Part shown: positions 1-9,743 of the stretch, piece after piece | How positions within the stretch are numbered: the stretch's first letter is position 1 | Layout of the letters: every line of letters starts with the position of its first letter | Assembly: GCA_028565635.1 (NCBI GenBank) | Contig: JAOXYB010022425.1 | Coordinates: 2,142-16,903, forward strand | DNA: 14,762 nucleotides | Origin: Phoronis ovalis | Taxonomy: Eukaryota > Phoronida > Phoronidae | Direction: 5' to 3' | The notes under the pieces: generated by a model | The model's database searches: none | Seen by the model: only the letters and a program-made list of their open reading frames with translations | Told to the model about the DNA's origin: nothing | Program-made: the position numbers and the translations under genes

Positions 1-696
1 AAACTTTGGTCTTACCTTTTAATTGTATTTCGAAAACAAATACAGTAACGTAATGGATGCTTCCTGGTCGCAGCCATGTTCCCTTAAAAACGAAACAGAG
101 ATTAAGAGAACGAGAGCGAGATTTAACGAGAAAGGGGTCGAAATAAGCGTTTGTGGGAACAGTCGGAGAGCTAGTCGTATGTGTTGTGGTTTCAGTCTCG
201 TTATGGGGTATGTGTACTATTTCGTAAATCAGATGGTGTCATGTTATATAATATCATGCCTCTCATTAGTTTAACTTGATATAATTTCTGATATTTGCTC
301 ATACAGATGGCATGGCGTTATAAAATGTTGTTCAATTCTATAGCAACTGAGCAGTTTCTTATATCCCGCTAATATCGTAACAAGCACTGAATATCTAGTG
401 ATTAATTCATGAACGGGTGTTTATGGTGGCCTCCAGTAAACAAGGTAAAAATAAAAAAAAAAATTTTTAGAAATCAGGGACAAAATAAAGTGTTGATTAA
501 ATATTAATTAAAGTAAATAGATGTTTAGCCTCATTCTAAAGTCTCGTATGGGTTGCCTGTCACTTTAAGTTTACTGGCACCATTTGATACTTATATGGTG
601 TATAAGGATCGTAAAGTGACCGATATTGTACTATTTACAAAACATATTCTTGTTGTGTAATCATGGTTTGCACTTTATGGTACATTTCATTTGTAG
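1..696 (+). other. intron sequence upstream of exon A, no exon recognised
   Basis: I searched this stretch for the preceding kinase exon, which should end in codons for DLWSI plus a single G before a GT donor, and found none. The open frame at 23-274 shows no kinase motif. A run of A (449-462) and AT-rich sequence follow. Most likely this is the 3' part of a longer intron. Confidence 0.6.
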
Positions 697-775
697 GAGT
701 AACGCTGTATCACATCGCCACTGGGCAGTTACCATTTCGACCATTTGGGGGTAGACTAGGAAGTAAAGAAACAAT
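697..775 (+). CDS. TBK1: TBK1-like exon A (kinase C-lobe)
   Basis: Acceptor TTTGTAG ends at 696 and donor GTAAGT starts at 776. The exon enters after the first base of a glycine codon and leaves after two bases of a methionine codon. It encodes VTLYHIATGQLPFRPFGG and then LGSKETM, matching the kinase segment after the DLWSIG motif, where TBK1 has a proline- and phenylalanine-rich LPFRPF block. The preceding exon should end in a single G completing this glycine; no such exon is visible in 1-696. Confidence 0.92.
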
Positions 776-3700
776 GTAAGTTATATACAAGGGCCGGGGT
801 AGTTACTTTTGCGTGGATGGTAAGCAATAAAACGAATTCACAATAGTCATGGCCGTAAATATCACAGTTAATTATATTGAATATTTGCCTTTTCAAATAA
901 AACTCAGTGTTCATCTGTGTTTTATAAAAAAATTCCTCCTATAGCGCCTGTTTGATACAAAGTATATCTCACTCGTCTGCGCAGGTTATTTTTAACGTTT
1001 AAGGTGAAAAAAGATTGAAACATTTTGTTATCAGCGTGAGTGATATAATACCTAATATTTCACTCTCGATGATAAAAAGATAAAAATATTCCATCATTTC
1101 TTCCACTAAAACGTTAAAATTAACATTTTAGGTTGACACAGGACAGTCGGATATGTCTTAGTTTCATTTTCAAACTATTTTAGACCTTATAGATATTGCA
1201 TACAAGGGTTATTTATCTTCAGGCATAAAATAACAACAGAAAAACAGCGTGCTGTAATATCAGGCATTCAAGAACTCGAAGGCGGCCCGATCATATGGAG
1301 CAAGGAATTACCAAATACATGTCAACTTTCACAGTAAGAAACGCTCATCAATTTGATACCTTTTAGTGAGTTTTTTCCGCTGGAAATACCGTTAAAACAT
1401 TAAACACTGTGAATGGAAAAATGTCCGTATTGATTAATTTTACCCTGAGGGTGACTTCATCATGATGCAAACATCCCATTGTAGTATATTGTCTAATGAT
1501 ACATTAACAAAATGTTTACGTAAAAGGTCCCGCTGCGCTTTATATACAGTATCCAATGTTATTTTGTGATTTGTCGCTTGGTGATGAACAGAACTCAGCA
1601 AACGAGTATAAATAGTTGATGTTAAGTTTGGCTCTTGGAAGCTCATTGAAGTATAATATATCCCATTCTCCCGTGTCATACTGAAATAAATGATGGGCTA
1701 TTTTTTATCAACCTGGTTATGCAAATTCCTATTATAAATTCCCTCAGCTCAGCGGGTATTAGCCGTAAAAACAAATATCTCTGCATATAGCATTGCGTTA
1801 CATAATGGATGTGTGCGGGATTCTAATTCGATATTAATGCACATCATAAATACCTGAAAGAATGTATTCACAGTAGAGGAGATCAAATCATCACTATTTT
1901 AAGTCAATGTCTACGGAGATTATTAAAGGTCAGATCAAATTAGCAGTGTGATTCAATTGTACTTGTCCATTGATTTCGAAAGCTGATTGATGGCATTGGA
2001 GAATTATAATGGTGATTTGCGAAACTGGGTTTATTTCTAAATAATATTTTATTAAAAATTATGAAATTTGGAGTCCTGTTAGGTATTATATAAAAAAACT
2101 GTTGGTTTGTAATAAATTCCTATGATTTATTTGAATTTAGAATAAAATATTATTGTTATATTCACTTAATAACTTAAATATGTTCTGTAATGATATACCA
2201 GCGTGAAATTTGTATACAGCTTAACAATACATGTCGAAAATTGAGAATTTTAAAATAAACACAATTTTCTCAACCTTAATAGTATGTAGCTCTGAGAAGA
2301 AACCCTTACATACCTGTAAGACTAGTTTTTCCAAAATCAGGAATATAATTTCTAATTATTTTTTGATGTAGGGATACAGACCAAAATGGAACAAAGAATT
2401 AGGTGTATTTGTTTGTGGAAAATGTATAACATTCCATTGCATGATTTGGCAATTATATGAATACTAATTAATGCACTGGTTTCTTAAAACAGTTTTATAA
2501 TCATCGTTTGAAATAATTATTTTTTTAAGATAGACGCGACTAGATATATTTATGTCGTATTTTAGTGCCCGCATATTAACTTTAATTTAAAGTCATCCAA
2601 TATGTGCGAAATATAATATGTCCGAAGCGATGTCTCATATAGCTAACTTGTATTTATAATCAGCAACGATTGCAAGTTGTAGAAATATGAATGGCGCAAT
2701 TTTAAAGGGATGATTTTTTTTTCTTACAGGGGACTGAAAGCTCTTATCACGCCAGTCATAGCTGGTTTGTTAGAAAGAGATACGAAAATTAAATGGACAT
2801 TTCAAACGTTTTTTATTGAAGCAAAGGCTATTGTTGGCAACATTGAAATTTTTGTATTTTATCCAAACAAGTGTGATTTGTTAAGAATTTATGCAAAGGA
2901 AACGTACACGTAAGGTTTATATTTGAATTTATTCGCATGGTAACCTAGTTTTTTTTGTATCATTGACGTGTCCGGTCATATCTTAAAATCAATTACTATA
3001 GCCAGTATGCTGTAAAACAATTATGTTAAATCCCCTTGAAATATGATATGAAGTCCATTACAGATTATATTTTGTTCCAGTTCAGACATTCAGCTTATAG
3101 TTTATATACATATCCAGATTTCCATTTGGTACTTTTACAACTACCGCTAGGTGATTAGTTTGGACCAGATACAATTATGGTGTAAACGTGTGTGAAGGTT
3201 AGAACTAATGATATTTTTTCATTTAGGTACGTCTACCTTCAGGAGGTGATTGCTCAACAAACTTCAGTACCAGCAACACAGCAGTGTCTGATTTACCAAT
3301 ATCATTACTTGTCAGATATTGTTAAACCAACACAGACACTGAAAACGTATCCAAAAACGACGAAACGCGCGCCCTATATATTATTTCATGTAAACGGGAA
3401 CGCTGAAAAACTAGAATATAAGGAGATTCGTAAGTAAAGCAAACATTTGATCTTCAATGTTTCTTAGGCAGCGGCAAACAAAGGTACCCCAATGGGCCTG
3501 TAGTCATATTCTGTTAATAAGCTCCAGCACCATATAAAAATGAAGCAAGATACTTTAAAATGTTTTGTTGAAATAGTTACATGAATTCCGCATCTTTATG
3601 CACACTCGCCATTTGTAGAGTGCTTTTGTTATTTTTAGTATGTAGCAATTCCTATTTTATTAAAATGCGAATACTGTTTTGTAGCGAAGTTCCCACGATT

Positions 3701-6700
3701 TGGCACAACATTTTCTTTGGACAATGATGCCCCGTTAGCAAAATGTTGCGCATCAATATTACATGTAGTTAAAAGAAATGTGGAACATTATGGACTCATG
3801 CAGAGATTACTTACAGCATCAGTGAATATGATATCGTGGATCATAGCTGATGCTATCAAAGGAATGTATCAAGTTTTTGAACAAGTAAGGTTGCGTGTAG
3901 AACAAATTGGCAATCAAGTAACATACTTCTGCAACTCACACGAAGAGAGAATAGATACTTTGAATTTGCTGTTCGGAGACCAAGATGCACCACCGGAAGT
4001 TACTGAATACAGAGCAGAGCTAAATTGTCTCCGTCAGGATTTGAATACCATAATTGGAGAGGTAGTGATTTTTTTAAAAAAACTAACAACAAGCAAATTT
4101 TCAGCTGGAATTATTGGTTCTTTGCTTCTTATTTTGTTCGATAAGTTCGAAATTTTCTATTGAGGAATTTGGGTATGACATGGTATTGGTGGGTATAAGG
4201 TAAACTATGCATTATGTGCACAAAGATTAGAAACTGAGCGCGAATAAAATGCTTGAACAGCAGAAAGACAACAGCAGTCGGTTGCTGGCTTGATCATGAC
4301 GTATATCAAAAATTAGTTACAATACACTATGCGATCCGAAACGCACCAATTGTGATTACACATTTTCCTGTGGGAGTGAGGTTGAAACTTGTTGGATATT
4401 TGGTTAATACTTAAATTTAACTGTTCCCTCCTTACAGATGTTAATCAACAAAACCGACATCAGTCGACACGTAAACGAATACTACGACAGAGTTGTTACT
4501 GGTAAGGAACTTGAAACAAAATGGCGACGGGAATTAGGTTGCAGTGACCCGGATGTATGTATGGAAAAAGTGAAATCGCAATTGAAATCAGTAATGGGTA
4601 TTTGGGATCAATTTAGAAAAGACAAAAACCTTGGAAGGTTAACTTATAATGAAGAACAAATCCACAAAGTGGACAAGTAAGCTATGATAGATAGTTCGTT
4701 CATGAGATTTTTTCCGACACAGATGACATGAGTTTGTGTTGGTTCGATGATAGCAACATCTATTAAGTAGCTCGTCTAGCAAACAATAGTAATTAATTTA
4801 TTTGTATTCAACTACTCCGCTTGCGTTCATTCTTTAGGCCTTTCAGATACTCCAACAAAATACCTGGGGATTTTCGAAATAAGACTATATAATACTGATT
4901 TTTTTCATAGAAATAACATGAATACTTGCTGCTCTAAAGCCGTTTCGATTTGTCAAGATACTTGCTGTGCAAACTTGCAAAAACTTCATCATCATTTCAC
5001 CTCTGCTATCATGGGAGGCAAAATCAAAGGCTGGGAAAGGTTAGTCAATATGTTAGATGATAAACATGGCAATCGTATTGTTTTACATCAAATTCAAATA
5101 CAATTTGTGACCAGTTTTATCAATTTCAAATCTAAGCAGATCCAAAAATCATAACTGATTGTAAAGGCATAATTCTTTCTCACGAAAGGAAGCGATAGTC
5201 GTTGCATTGGTATGTTACAGCTTTCACAATGTTTATTACGTTGGTTCAAAAAAATAATGTAGACCTTCTTAGGGTTCGGATGACTTCCCAAATTGGCTAC
5301 AGTAAATTAAATACTATTTGTGTATACTCTTTTTATAGTTTTGCTTTGCAAGTTAAAGTGAGAATCGACCGATTGAATTCAAAAACTGCTACTCTTTCCG
5401 ATAAAGAACTAGCGTTCGAGACAGAAGTTATACAGGTTTGAACGATTCTTTTAGAATAAGGAGAATTATACATTGTTACTTACACCGGGAAAACATGCAA
5501 TTTAGCGGAAATGTTTAGTAAAATATATGTAACGTCTAGTACTTCAGTGTCGTCAGTATTCTAGTGAAGTATAAAGTGAATTGTTTGCGTTTGTTTGAAC
5601 AACTTATTACACTATATATCATCCAAAATCATGGTCATTGTTTTTATCTTTGCAGAGGCAAACAATGTACGGTAAAAAATATAGGGAGCTTTTGCATCTT
5701 ATAAGAAGTAAAATGATATGTAATTTCACCTTGACTACTGCTAATAGTGTAGTAGCGTCAAATATGGAGTTAAATGGTCAGTCCAATGGTGATTCTACAC
5801 AATTACTCGAAGCGGTGGACGAACATAATTCAGGCATTCATGAAAACACTAAAAACCTTTCTGAAGGGTACGTTAACTGCAATACTTTTGAGTGTTTTAC
5901 TGCCATTTCGCAAAGAAAATGGACAAATAAATAAATCTGATTATTTTTTAATCCTCGGTATTATATGGTATGATAGGCTCTTAATTCTATTGCATCCTGA
6001 GGTATGAATTTAATTGCAACCGAATGAAAATTGGATGCAAGAGTAGCTTTATTGGAATGTTTTTTTGTACTTTATACAACTTTTCAGTGATGCCATTTGC
6101 TTTATTACTTGCAGGGTTGAATATCTTCGCACACAACTTAAAGATGTAACGACACAGCTGGGAAGTAATGGACGTGAATTGCGGTAAGAGTTTTGTTTGA
6201 AACACTTGGGAAACAGAAAACAATATTATGTTACTGGAACGGCAGCTCTTTATTTGTCACCATCGTCGTCCGAAACAGTTGTGACAGTGTTAAAGGGTCT
6301 TGATCTTTTCGATGAATTGTTGACGGATTCTCAATAATCCGTTAGGAATCCGTTTAAGATCCGTACCGGATTTACTTCCTCTCGCGCTGTGTGAGCCACT
6401 TCCACTTGTAGCAATTATTTACACAGGAAGATATCTCTCATGATTCCCATCAGGCTGAATAAATCCATCTGTTAGTGTTCCGTACCTTCTCAACTAATGG
6501 GTTTAACCGTAGTCAATTGCCGTTATATCCCTTCAATTTAACAAGAGCGAAATAAATACGTCATTAAACTTTTGACCCGACTTTTGCCCAACCGGGAAAA
6601 GCCTTTCTCTCTGTGTGATCGACCTATTTTACTAGCTACCCGCTTAGTCCACTATTATACCTATTATTGTAAGCTGCAGTTTGATTGGAGTCAAAACTGT

Positions 6701-7019
6701 CGAGGGCACTAATAAAGTTAAATAAAGTTATTATCGCCCCCCTAAAGTAATGCAATGAAATTTCCTCACCAGTGCACCGCCATACGGCTACGGACAAAAC
6801 AATTATGCAGTGTATATATAACGTTATTAATGATGTCCCTTTAAGAGATGAAGTGATTTAACCTGTGTTTCATGCATAGCGTATGCAGCTCGTTTAACAT
6901 AAATGTGCTTCTATACAGATATAGTTTAACCTATCCTATATTTGATTTTCACTAACTAATATACTTTTTGTTACAGAAAAATTGCAAGTGTCGATAATGA
7001 TTCAAAAATCGCCGCCTAA
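697..7019 (+). CDS. TBK1: TBK1/IKK-epsilon-like serine/threonine kinase, 3' part (11 exons, 5' end outside window)
   Basis: Joined exons 697-775, 1223-1333, 2730-2909, 3227-3429, 3685-4061, 4438-4676, 4911-5039, 5339-5435, 5656-5867, 6115-6183 and 6977-7019 make one open frame of about 579 residues ending in TAA. Seen in sequence: kinase C-lobe motif GVTLYHIATGQLPFRPF at the start, a ubiquitin-like domain containing CLIY and YPKTT (about residues 110-190), then a long helical scaffold with [14 protein letters not shown] (384-397), and a coiled-coil-like tail. This domain order and the NEEQIHK motif are diagnostic of TBK1/IKK-epsilon. The family phosphorylates IRF factors and autophagy receptors downstream of STING, MAVS or TRIF in the cytoplasm. 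The catalytic HRD/DFG motifs and activation-loop serine would be upstream and cannot be checked. From the same point human TBK1 has roughly 510 residues (from memory); most of the excess here is in the tail. TBK1 and IKK-epsilon orthology cannot be separated by eye. All ten introns are GT-AG with consistent phase, so the gene looks intact. Confidence 0.93.
776..1222 (+). other. TBK1: intron 1 of the TBK1-like gene
   Basis: GT-AG intron of 447 bp with donor GTAAGT. The only structure noted is a dispersed inverted pair TTTTTAACGTTT (988-999) and AAAACGTTAAAA (1109-1120). No coding similarity is seen. Confidence 0.8.
1223..1333 (+). CDS. TBK1: TBK1-like exon B (kinase C-lobe)
   Basis: Acceptor ATCTTCAG ends at 1222 and donor GTAAGA starts at 1334. 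Both borders fall after the second base of a codon. The exon encodes HKITTEKQRAVISGIQ and then EGGPIIWSKELPNTCQLS. This matches the TBK1 stretch that contains YKIITGKP, ISGVQ and the GPIDWS block preceding the LTP helix. It belongs to the family-specific part of the kinase C-lobe. Confidence 0.9.
1334..2729 (+). other. TBK1: intron 2 of the TBK1-like gene
   Basis: The largest intron, 1396 bp, donor GTAAGA, acceptor TTTCTTACAG. Its 5' part contains an antisense open frame with splice-like borders, listed separately at 1444-1680. The remaining 1 kb is very AT-rich with no recognisable element. Confidence 0.8.
1444..1680 (-). other. candidate antisense exon inside intron 2, family unknown
   Basis: On the minus strand the sequence reads TTATTTCAG, then one T and ATGACACGG, stays open for 78 codons, and meets CAGG followed by GTAAAA. 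The span is 237 bp, a multiple of three, with the same phase at both borders, as expected for an internal exon. The protein has mixed composition, including KITLDTVYKAQRDLLRKHF and ILQWDVCIMMKSPSG, and does not read like simple AT-rich noise. I do not recognise a family. It could be an exon of a nested antisense gene, a relic of an inserted gene or retroelement, or chance. No partner exon was identified. Confidence 0.3.
2730..2909 (+). CDS. TBK1: TBK1-like exon C (end of kinase domain, start of ubiquitin-like domain)
   Basis: Acceptor TTTCTTACAG ends at 2729 and donor GTAAGG starts at 2910. It encodes GLKALITPVIAGLLERD, then WTFQTFFIEA, then IEIFVFYPNKCDLLRIY. The first part matches the kinase-closing helix (LLTPVLANILEAD in vertebrates), FFxEA matches the last kinase helix, and the IEIFVF strand matches the first beta strand of the ubiquitin-like domain. 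An in-frame ATG at 2710 lies in the intron tract and is not a start. Confidence 0.93.
2910..3226 (+). other. TBK1: intron 3 of the TBK1-like gene
   Basis: GT-AG intron of 317 bp between the two exons of the ubiquitin-like domain. I see nothing else in it. Confidence 0.8.
3227..3429 (+). CDS. TBK1: TBK1-like exon D (ubiquitin-like domain)
   Basis: Acceptor TTTCATTTAG ends at 3226 and donor GTAAGT starts at 3430. It encodes the rest of the ubiquitin-like domain. Q-E-V-I-A-Q-Q-T corresponds to the helix and CLIY to the strand whose Leu-Ile pair, as I recall, contributes to the hydrophobic patch in human TBK1. YPKTTKRAPYILF corresponds to FPKTT...PIFV. In the family this domain packs on the kinase and scaffold helices and is needed for substrate handling. 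The exon ends after one base of a proline codon, the only internal phase-1 border. Confidence 0.92.
3685..4061 (+). CDS. TBK1: TBK1-like exon E (scaffold/dimerisation domain, first helices)
   Basis: Acceptor TTTTGTAG ends at 3684 and donor GTAGTG, a weaker match, starts at 4062 in phase 0. It encodes PKFPRF, then SLDNDAPLAKCCASI and a long helical run reaching CLRQDLNTIIGE. PKxxPR and DxDAxxAK match the beginning of the TBK1 scaffold domain. The frame stays open past the donor for another 33 codons to a TGA at 4161-4163, so exon length rests on homology and on phase with exon F. Confidence 0.9.
4062..4437 (+). other. TBK1: intron 5, with read-through frame ending in a hydrophobic tail
   Basis: GT-AG intron of 376 bp. 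If it is retained, translation would continue from exon E for 33 codons to TGA at 4161-4163, ending in a hydrophobic run FSAGIIGSLLLILF about seven residues from the terminus. The rest of the intron holds nothing I recognise. Confidence 0.7.
4438..4676 (+). CDS. TBK1: TBK1-like exon F (scaffold domain with NEEQIHK hallmark)
   Basis: Acceptor CTCCTTACAG ends at 4437 and donor GTAAGC starts at 4677. It enters in phase 0; the ATG at its first codon is internal. It encodes mostly charged helical sequence ending in [20 protein letters not shown] followed by VDK. The vertebrate proteins have [20 protein letters not shown] at the same place, which makes this the strongest single family identification in the window. 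The exon leaves after two bases of a lysine codon. Confidence 0.95.
4911..5039 (+). CDS. TBK1: TBK1-like exon G (scaffold domain)
   Basis: Acceptor TTTTTTCATAG ends at 4910 and donor GTTAGT starts at 5040. It completes the lysine codon and encodes NNMNTCCSKAVSI, then CCANLQKLHHHFTSAIM and KIKGWER. This takes the place of the helical ATKAMTHFTDEC...EEWIRK segment of vertebrate TBK1. Two adjacent Cys-Cys pairs are unusual for this helix. Similarity is weak here, so the call relies on phase, splice sites and position. Confidence 0.83.
5339..5435 (+). CDS. TBK1: TBK1-like exon H (end of scaffold domain, coiled coil)
   Basis: Acceptor CTTTTTATAG ends at 5338; donor GTTTGA, the weakest in the gene, starts at 5436 in phase 0. 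The exon encodes FALQVKVRIDRL and then DKELAFETEVIQ, a heptad-like charged/hydrophobic pattern. It corresponds to the vertebrate helix around LRKQLLSLTNQCFDIEEEV. Confidence 0.82.
5656..5867 (+). CDS. TBK1: TBK1-like exon I (divergent C-terminal region)
   Basis: Acceptor TATCTTTGCAG ends at 5655 and donor GTACGT starts at 5868. It encodes RQTMYGKKYRELLHLI, which fits the YQEYTNELQETL region of vertebrate TBK1. A polar Asn/Ser-rich stretch (about codons 33-50 of the exon) follows, then a helix EAVDEHNSGIHENTKNLSEG. The polar stretch has no counterpart I recognise and accounts for much of the extra length. The alternative acceptor AG at 5656-5657 would break phase. Confidence 0.82.
6115..6183 (+). 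CDS. TBK1: TBK1-like exon J (C-terminal coiled coil)
   Basis: Acceptor TACTTGCAG ends at 6114 and donor GTAAGA starts at 6184. It completes a glycine codon and encodes VEYLRTQLKDVTTQLGSNGR and ELR, with leucine and valine spaced as in a short coiled coil. The corresponding vertebrate region carries the adaptor-binding coiled coil for TANK, NAP1 and SINTBAD. Adaptor binding here is inference only. Confidence 0.8.
6184..6976 (+). other. TBK1: intron 10 with locally higher GC and short repeats
   Basis: GT-AG intron of 793 bp. It contains three imperfect direct copies of ATCCGT spaced 10-12 bp (about 6337-6364). Around 6703-6740 a GGGC ... AATAAAGTT ... AATAAAGTT ... CGCCC arrangement gives a weak inverted repeat over a 12-bp direct repeat. 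The 6240-6640 part has more CpG than surrounding introns and may be an old insertion, but no element borders are visible. Confidence 0.5.
6977..7019 (+). CDS. TBK1: TBK1-like exon K (terminal coding exon with stop)
   Basis: Acceptor TTTTGTTACAG ends at 6976. The exon completes an arginine codon and encodes KIASVDNDSKIAA, with TAA at 7017-7019. It does not resemble the vertebrate C-terminus. Terminal assignment rests on the strong acceptor and matching phase with exon J, and on the lack of a better candidate after 6183. Confidence 0.7.
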
Positions 7020-7310
7020 CGTTATCTATTCTTCACCGCGGGGCTGCTTACGCCTCAATGGACAATACCTTTATTGCCGTTACAGGAGATAATTACAAGC
7101 GCGGACAACATATCAAACATGACGAGTAAGGAATAGGAAACAGTGACTGTCTTATTCTCTATTTCAGGCTGTGGTTTTTAGATTTTACTTACTATACACA
7201 ATAACATTGGATTTATTACTGAACATAAAGACATAAATAATAAGATCAAGCAAATAGTAGAAAGCGTGGCAGTTAATAAAAACTGAACTATAATTTTGAC
7301 TGTTAATAAA
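7020..7310 (+). other. TBK1: 3' untranslated region of the TBK1-like gene
   Basis: This follows the TAA at 7017-7019 without a visible coding continuation in the same frame. It ends near two canonical AATAAA hexamers (7275-7280 and 7305-7310), with a T/G-rich stretch around 7291-7303 after the first. A GTAAGG donor look-alike at 7126 paired with an AG at 7166-7167 would make a 42-bp intron, too short to be credible. The exact 3' end is inference. Confidence 0.5.
7275..7310 (+). terminator. candidate polyadenylation signals
   Basis: Two AATAAA hexamers lie at 7275-7280 and 7305-7310, about 260-290 bp after the stop codon, a usual 3' UTR length for a compact invertebrate gene. A third AATAAA at 7865-7870 could serve a longer UTR. 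AT-rich DNA produces such hexamers by chance, so confidence is moderate. Confidence 0.4.
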
Positions 7311-9400
7311 AGGACAACTCCAGAAGCAATAACCTACGGAGATAATAACATAGAAGACAATCAATCAGTAATAACTACTGCAGCAGCAATTATAGAAACC
7401 AGCAGTGCTATTTTAAGATCCGACCAGTTACCATGTTTAACATAGTATATTACCAGGCAGCAATGAAACTATTTGATTAGGTAACTTGTAGAAACGAAGT
7501 GAAACCAAGCCTAAAATACCAATAAACTTGGATGTATGGCTATTGCTAACAGAACTTCAGTGTATCAGCATAGTTTCTTCTCAAATACTATTCGACAATA
7601 GGATATCCTGTCACCAAGTTTCATAAGCATCAAATCCTTTCAAGAATACTCTTTTTACCTACCTCGGCAAACAATCTCTGTGATAGGTCTCAGCGACCAT
7701 TGTAATATAAGGATATCTCAATTTTAGAATGTTAGAAATAGCCCAACTGATATTGCATAGTATCTTGGCTAAATGTCTATGGCATGGCCAAATATATTCG
7801 AATAGAAGTAGAAATATTTGGTAATTAAAAACGGTTGCACGGTACCAGAAAATGTTTTACAACCAATAAAGTTAGGCATGCAAAAGCAATCGACTATAAA
7901 CTTAATCATAACATGCACAATGTTGGTGGCTAATAAGTGGGAACTTATAAATAATATCTGGGAACAGATTTAGCTAAATCTGTGGGAGTAGTTTAGTGAT
8001 ATGCGAAAAAAGATTAGATAATTCTATGCTAAGATGTGGGAACAGATGTAATATGTAGGAACAAATTATTTATTTGTGGTGACAGATTTAAAACAAATTC
8101 TTGTCCTATGCCACGCACCGTATGTAAGCTATGACTGTGATTTAACCCAATACGTTTGCAAAACTGCATATGCATATATTAAAATAAAACATGTAAAACT
8201 ATGTACAGTGACCAGTTTCTTCTTTGTTAATTCTACACCCCATCTTTATTCTGAATGTCGGGTGATTTTATTTTAAAGAGCCGATGATGTATAACAATAT
8301 GTCTTGTTTGCAAACTCATCTTAATATCAGCGTCTTCAGGTCTACGTCTACACTTCAATATTTACGATGAATATAAAGTGTAGCAATAATTTGTCCCAGA
8401 ACTTATTACTTTTTATCTTGTCCCAAAATGTTAAAGTTTAGTCTGGCGTTGTATCTGATCACCGAAATATAGTATGAACCAACAAAATTGCCACAAGGAT
8501 CGGAGTATCCGAGTATACTTTCCCGTACGTTGTGTCAGGGAAGAACTAGACCCTAGTATTCAAATTAAGTCGGGTTCAGCGAGAAAAGCTGGTAATAATG
8601 TTGCATTTTTACGAATTGCGTTATCTACGTTTAAGGGGGTGTTTGAAAAATTATCATTGTTTGAAAATGGCTTCAAGTATTTGAAAAAAATCTTTTTGTT
8701 TAAAGGTCAAAATATTTGGCTAATTCATGGCGTTATTTTTTTTTCCAGTAACGCCCTGACGTATTTTTAACTGCAAGTTCAAAATTGTGTTCTTTCCGTG
8801 AAAATCATTCTTTTCGCATTTAAAAAAAATCTAGAGGTATACATTTTCTTATTTTTTGATATGTTTTTCTCCTTCAATTGAGCCTAATTTAGATATAATG
8901 TTTTATTCTCAACTCCATGGCAAACGTAATCAGTAGTAGAATTTATACCTCGGCCAAACACAAAATCGCAAAAATTCTGTGCGATTAGCCGTTATTCTAA
9001 AATTAAATGTCTACACGGTAAAATAAGGATTCATGTCATGCCTTTCAAATGTTATAAAAACATACTTACGGGCTTAATGTTAATTTTAAAGTGTATCACA
9101 GACAATACGATTTTCACAGCCGCTTATAATATATAAGTCGCTTCTATTGTTTGCACAGAAAATTGTTTTTGGTAATTAAACTTGGACATCAGTTTTCCAT
9201 TACTTGCCAGGATAATTGTCATGACATTAGTGGTTATTTTTTTACTTGAACTCTTTCTCTTTCATTTATTGGATGTACATGACTTATGTCTGGAATTTCT
9301 ACTGTGTTCATAAATTTTGATGCTAAATGGTTGTCAAGCATTTCATGTATAGTGAACAATAAGCCTATGTTGATAACAGAACCATTGATGCTATCTTTGA
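7311..9400. other. AT-rich stretch without a recognisable gene
   Basis: No frame here resembles a known family. Open frames at 8076-8276 and 8474-8770 have biased AT-type composition and no convincing splice context. Small structures: an 18-bp perfect palindrome at 7965-7982, loosely repeated GGGAACAGAT-like words between 7937 and 8090, and a GGCGTTA/TAACGCC hairpin (8729-8735 with 8749-8755). None points to function. Confidence 0.5.
7965..7982. repeat. 18-bp perfect palindrome
   Basis: CAGATTTAGCTAAATCTG equals its own reverse complement. It is flanked by GGGAA on the left and TGGGA on the right, within a zone where GGGAAC(A)GAT-like words recur at 7939, 7960, 8039 and 8058. It may be a remnant of degenerate repeats. 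Confidence 0.6.
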
Positions 9401-9552
9401 AGAAAATATAGTTCGAGTCTCCGGAATTGTTGTTTGAGTTCCGGAAACTTATGCAAGTATATGGAAATGAGTCTTCGAGTAGCAGGTATTTCGGTACGAG
9501 AAGCAGAAAAGTGTTCGCACTAGTGAAAACAGGCGCGCACTACAGGATTGAC

Positions 9553-9662
9553 GGTTCGAGTCCACGCTGGTTAGATAGGCCTGATAATGCGGTGACCCGA
9601 TATGATATAAAAATGGCATGTATCGATTGAAAATCTTGTCTGCACCACATGTTGGTGTGCAG
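9553..9662 (+). other. tRNA-like B box and hairpin, probable SINE relic
   Basis: GGTTCGAGTCC at 9553-9563 is an exact match to the RNA polymerase III B-box consensus. The upstream GCGCGCAC and GTGTTCGCACTAGTG look like a decayed tRNA-derived head, though a clean A box is not visible. Downstream lies a bulged hairpin, CTGCACCA (9640-9647) against TGGTGTGCAG (9653-9662). Together these suggest a diverged tRNA-derived SINE rather than a functional tRNA, since no cloverleaf can be drawn. The open frame 9427-9630 over it is then accidental. Confidence 0.4.
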
Positions 9663-9743
9663 GTAATGACACCTTGAGTAATTAAAATTACGATTGAGTA
9701 AAAAAAGTAGTTAAACATTTGGCTCGAAGAGAATTTATCTTAA

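Noticed and set aside
23-274. Possible upstream kinase exon ending near GTATGT at about 208
   Set aside because: The reading SVSLWG before the donor-like site loosely recalls DLWSIG, but the codons upstream have no kinase similarity and meet a stop within about 20 residues.
7126-7167. GTAAGG ... TTTCAG pair in the 3' UTR suggesting a spliced UTR
   Set aside because: The intron would be only 42 bp, far shorter than the 220-1396 bp introns of this gene.
8474-8770. 98-codon open frame
   Set aside because: It has no recognised motif, no convincing promoter or splice context, and Phe/Lys-rich AT-type composition; a chance frame is more likely.
9427-9718. Overlapping open frames on both strands
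   Set aside because: They cover the tRNA-like B-box region and hairpin; a SINE relic explains the sequence better.
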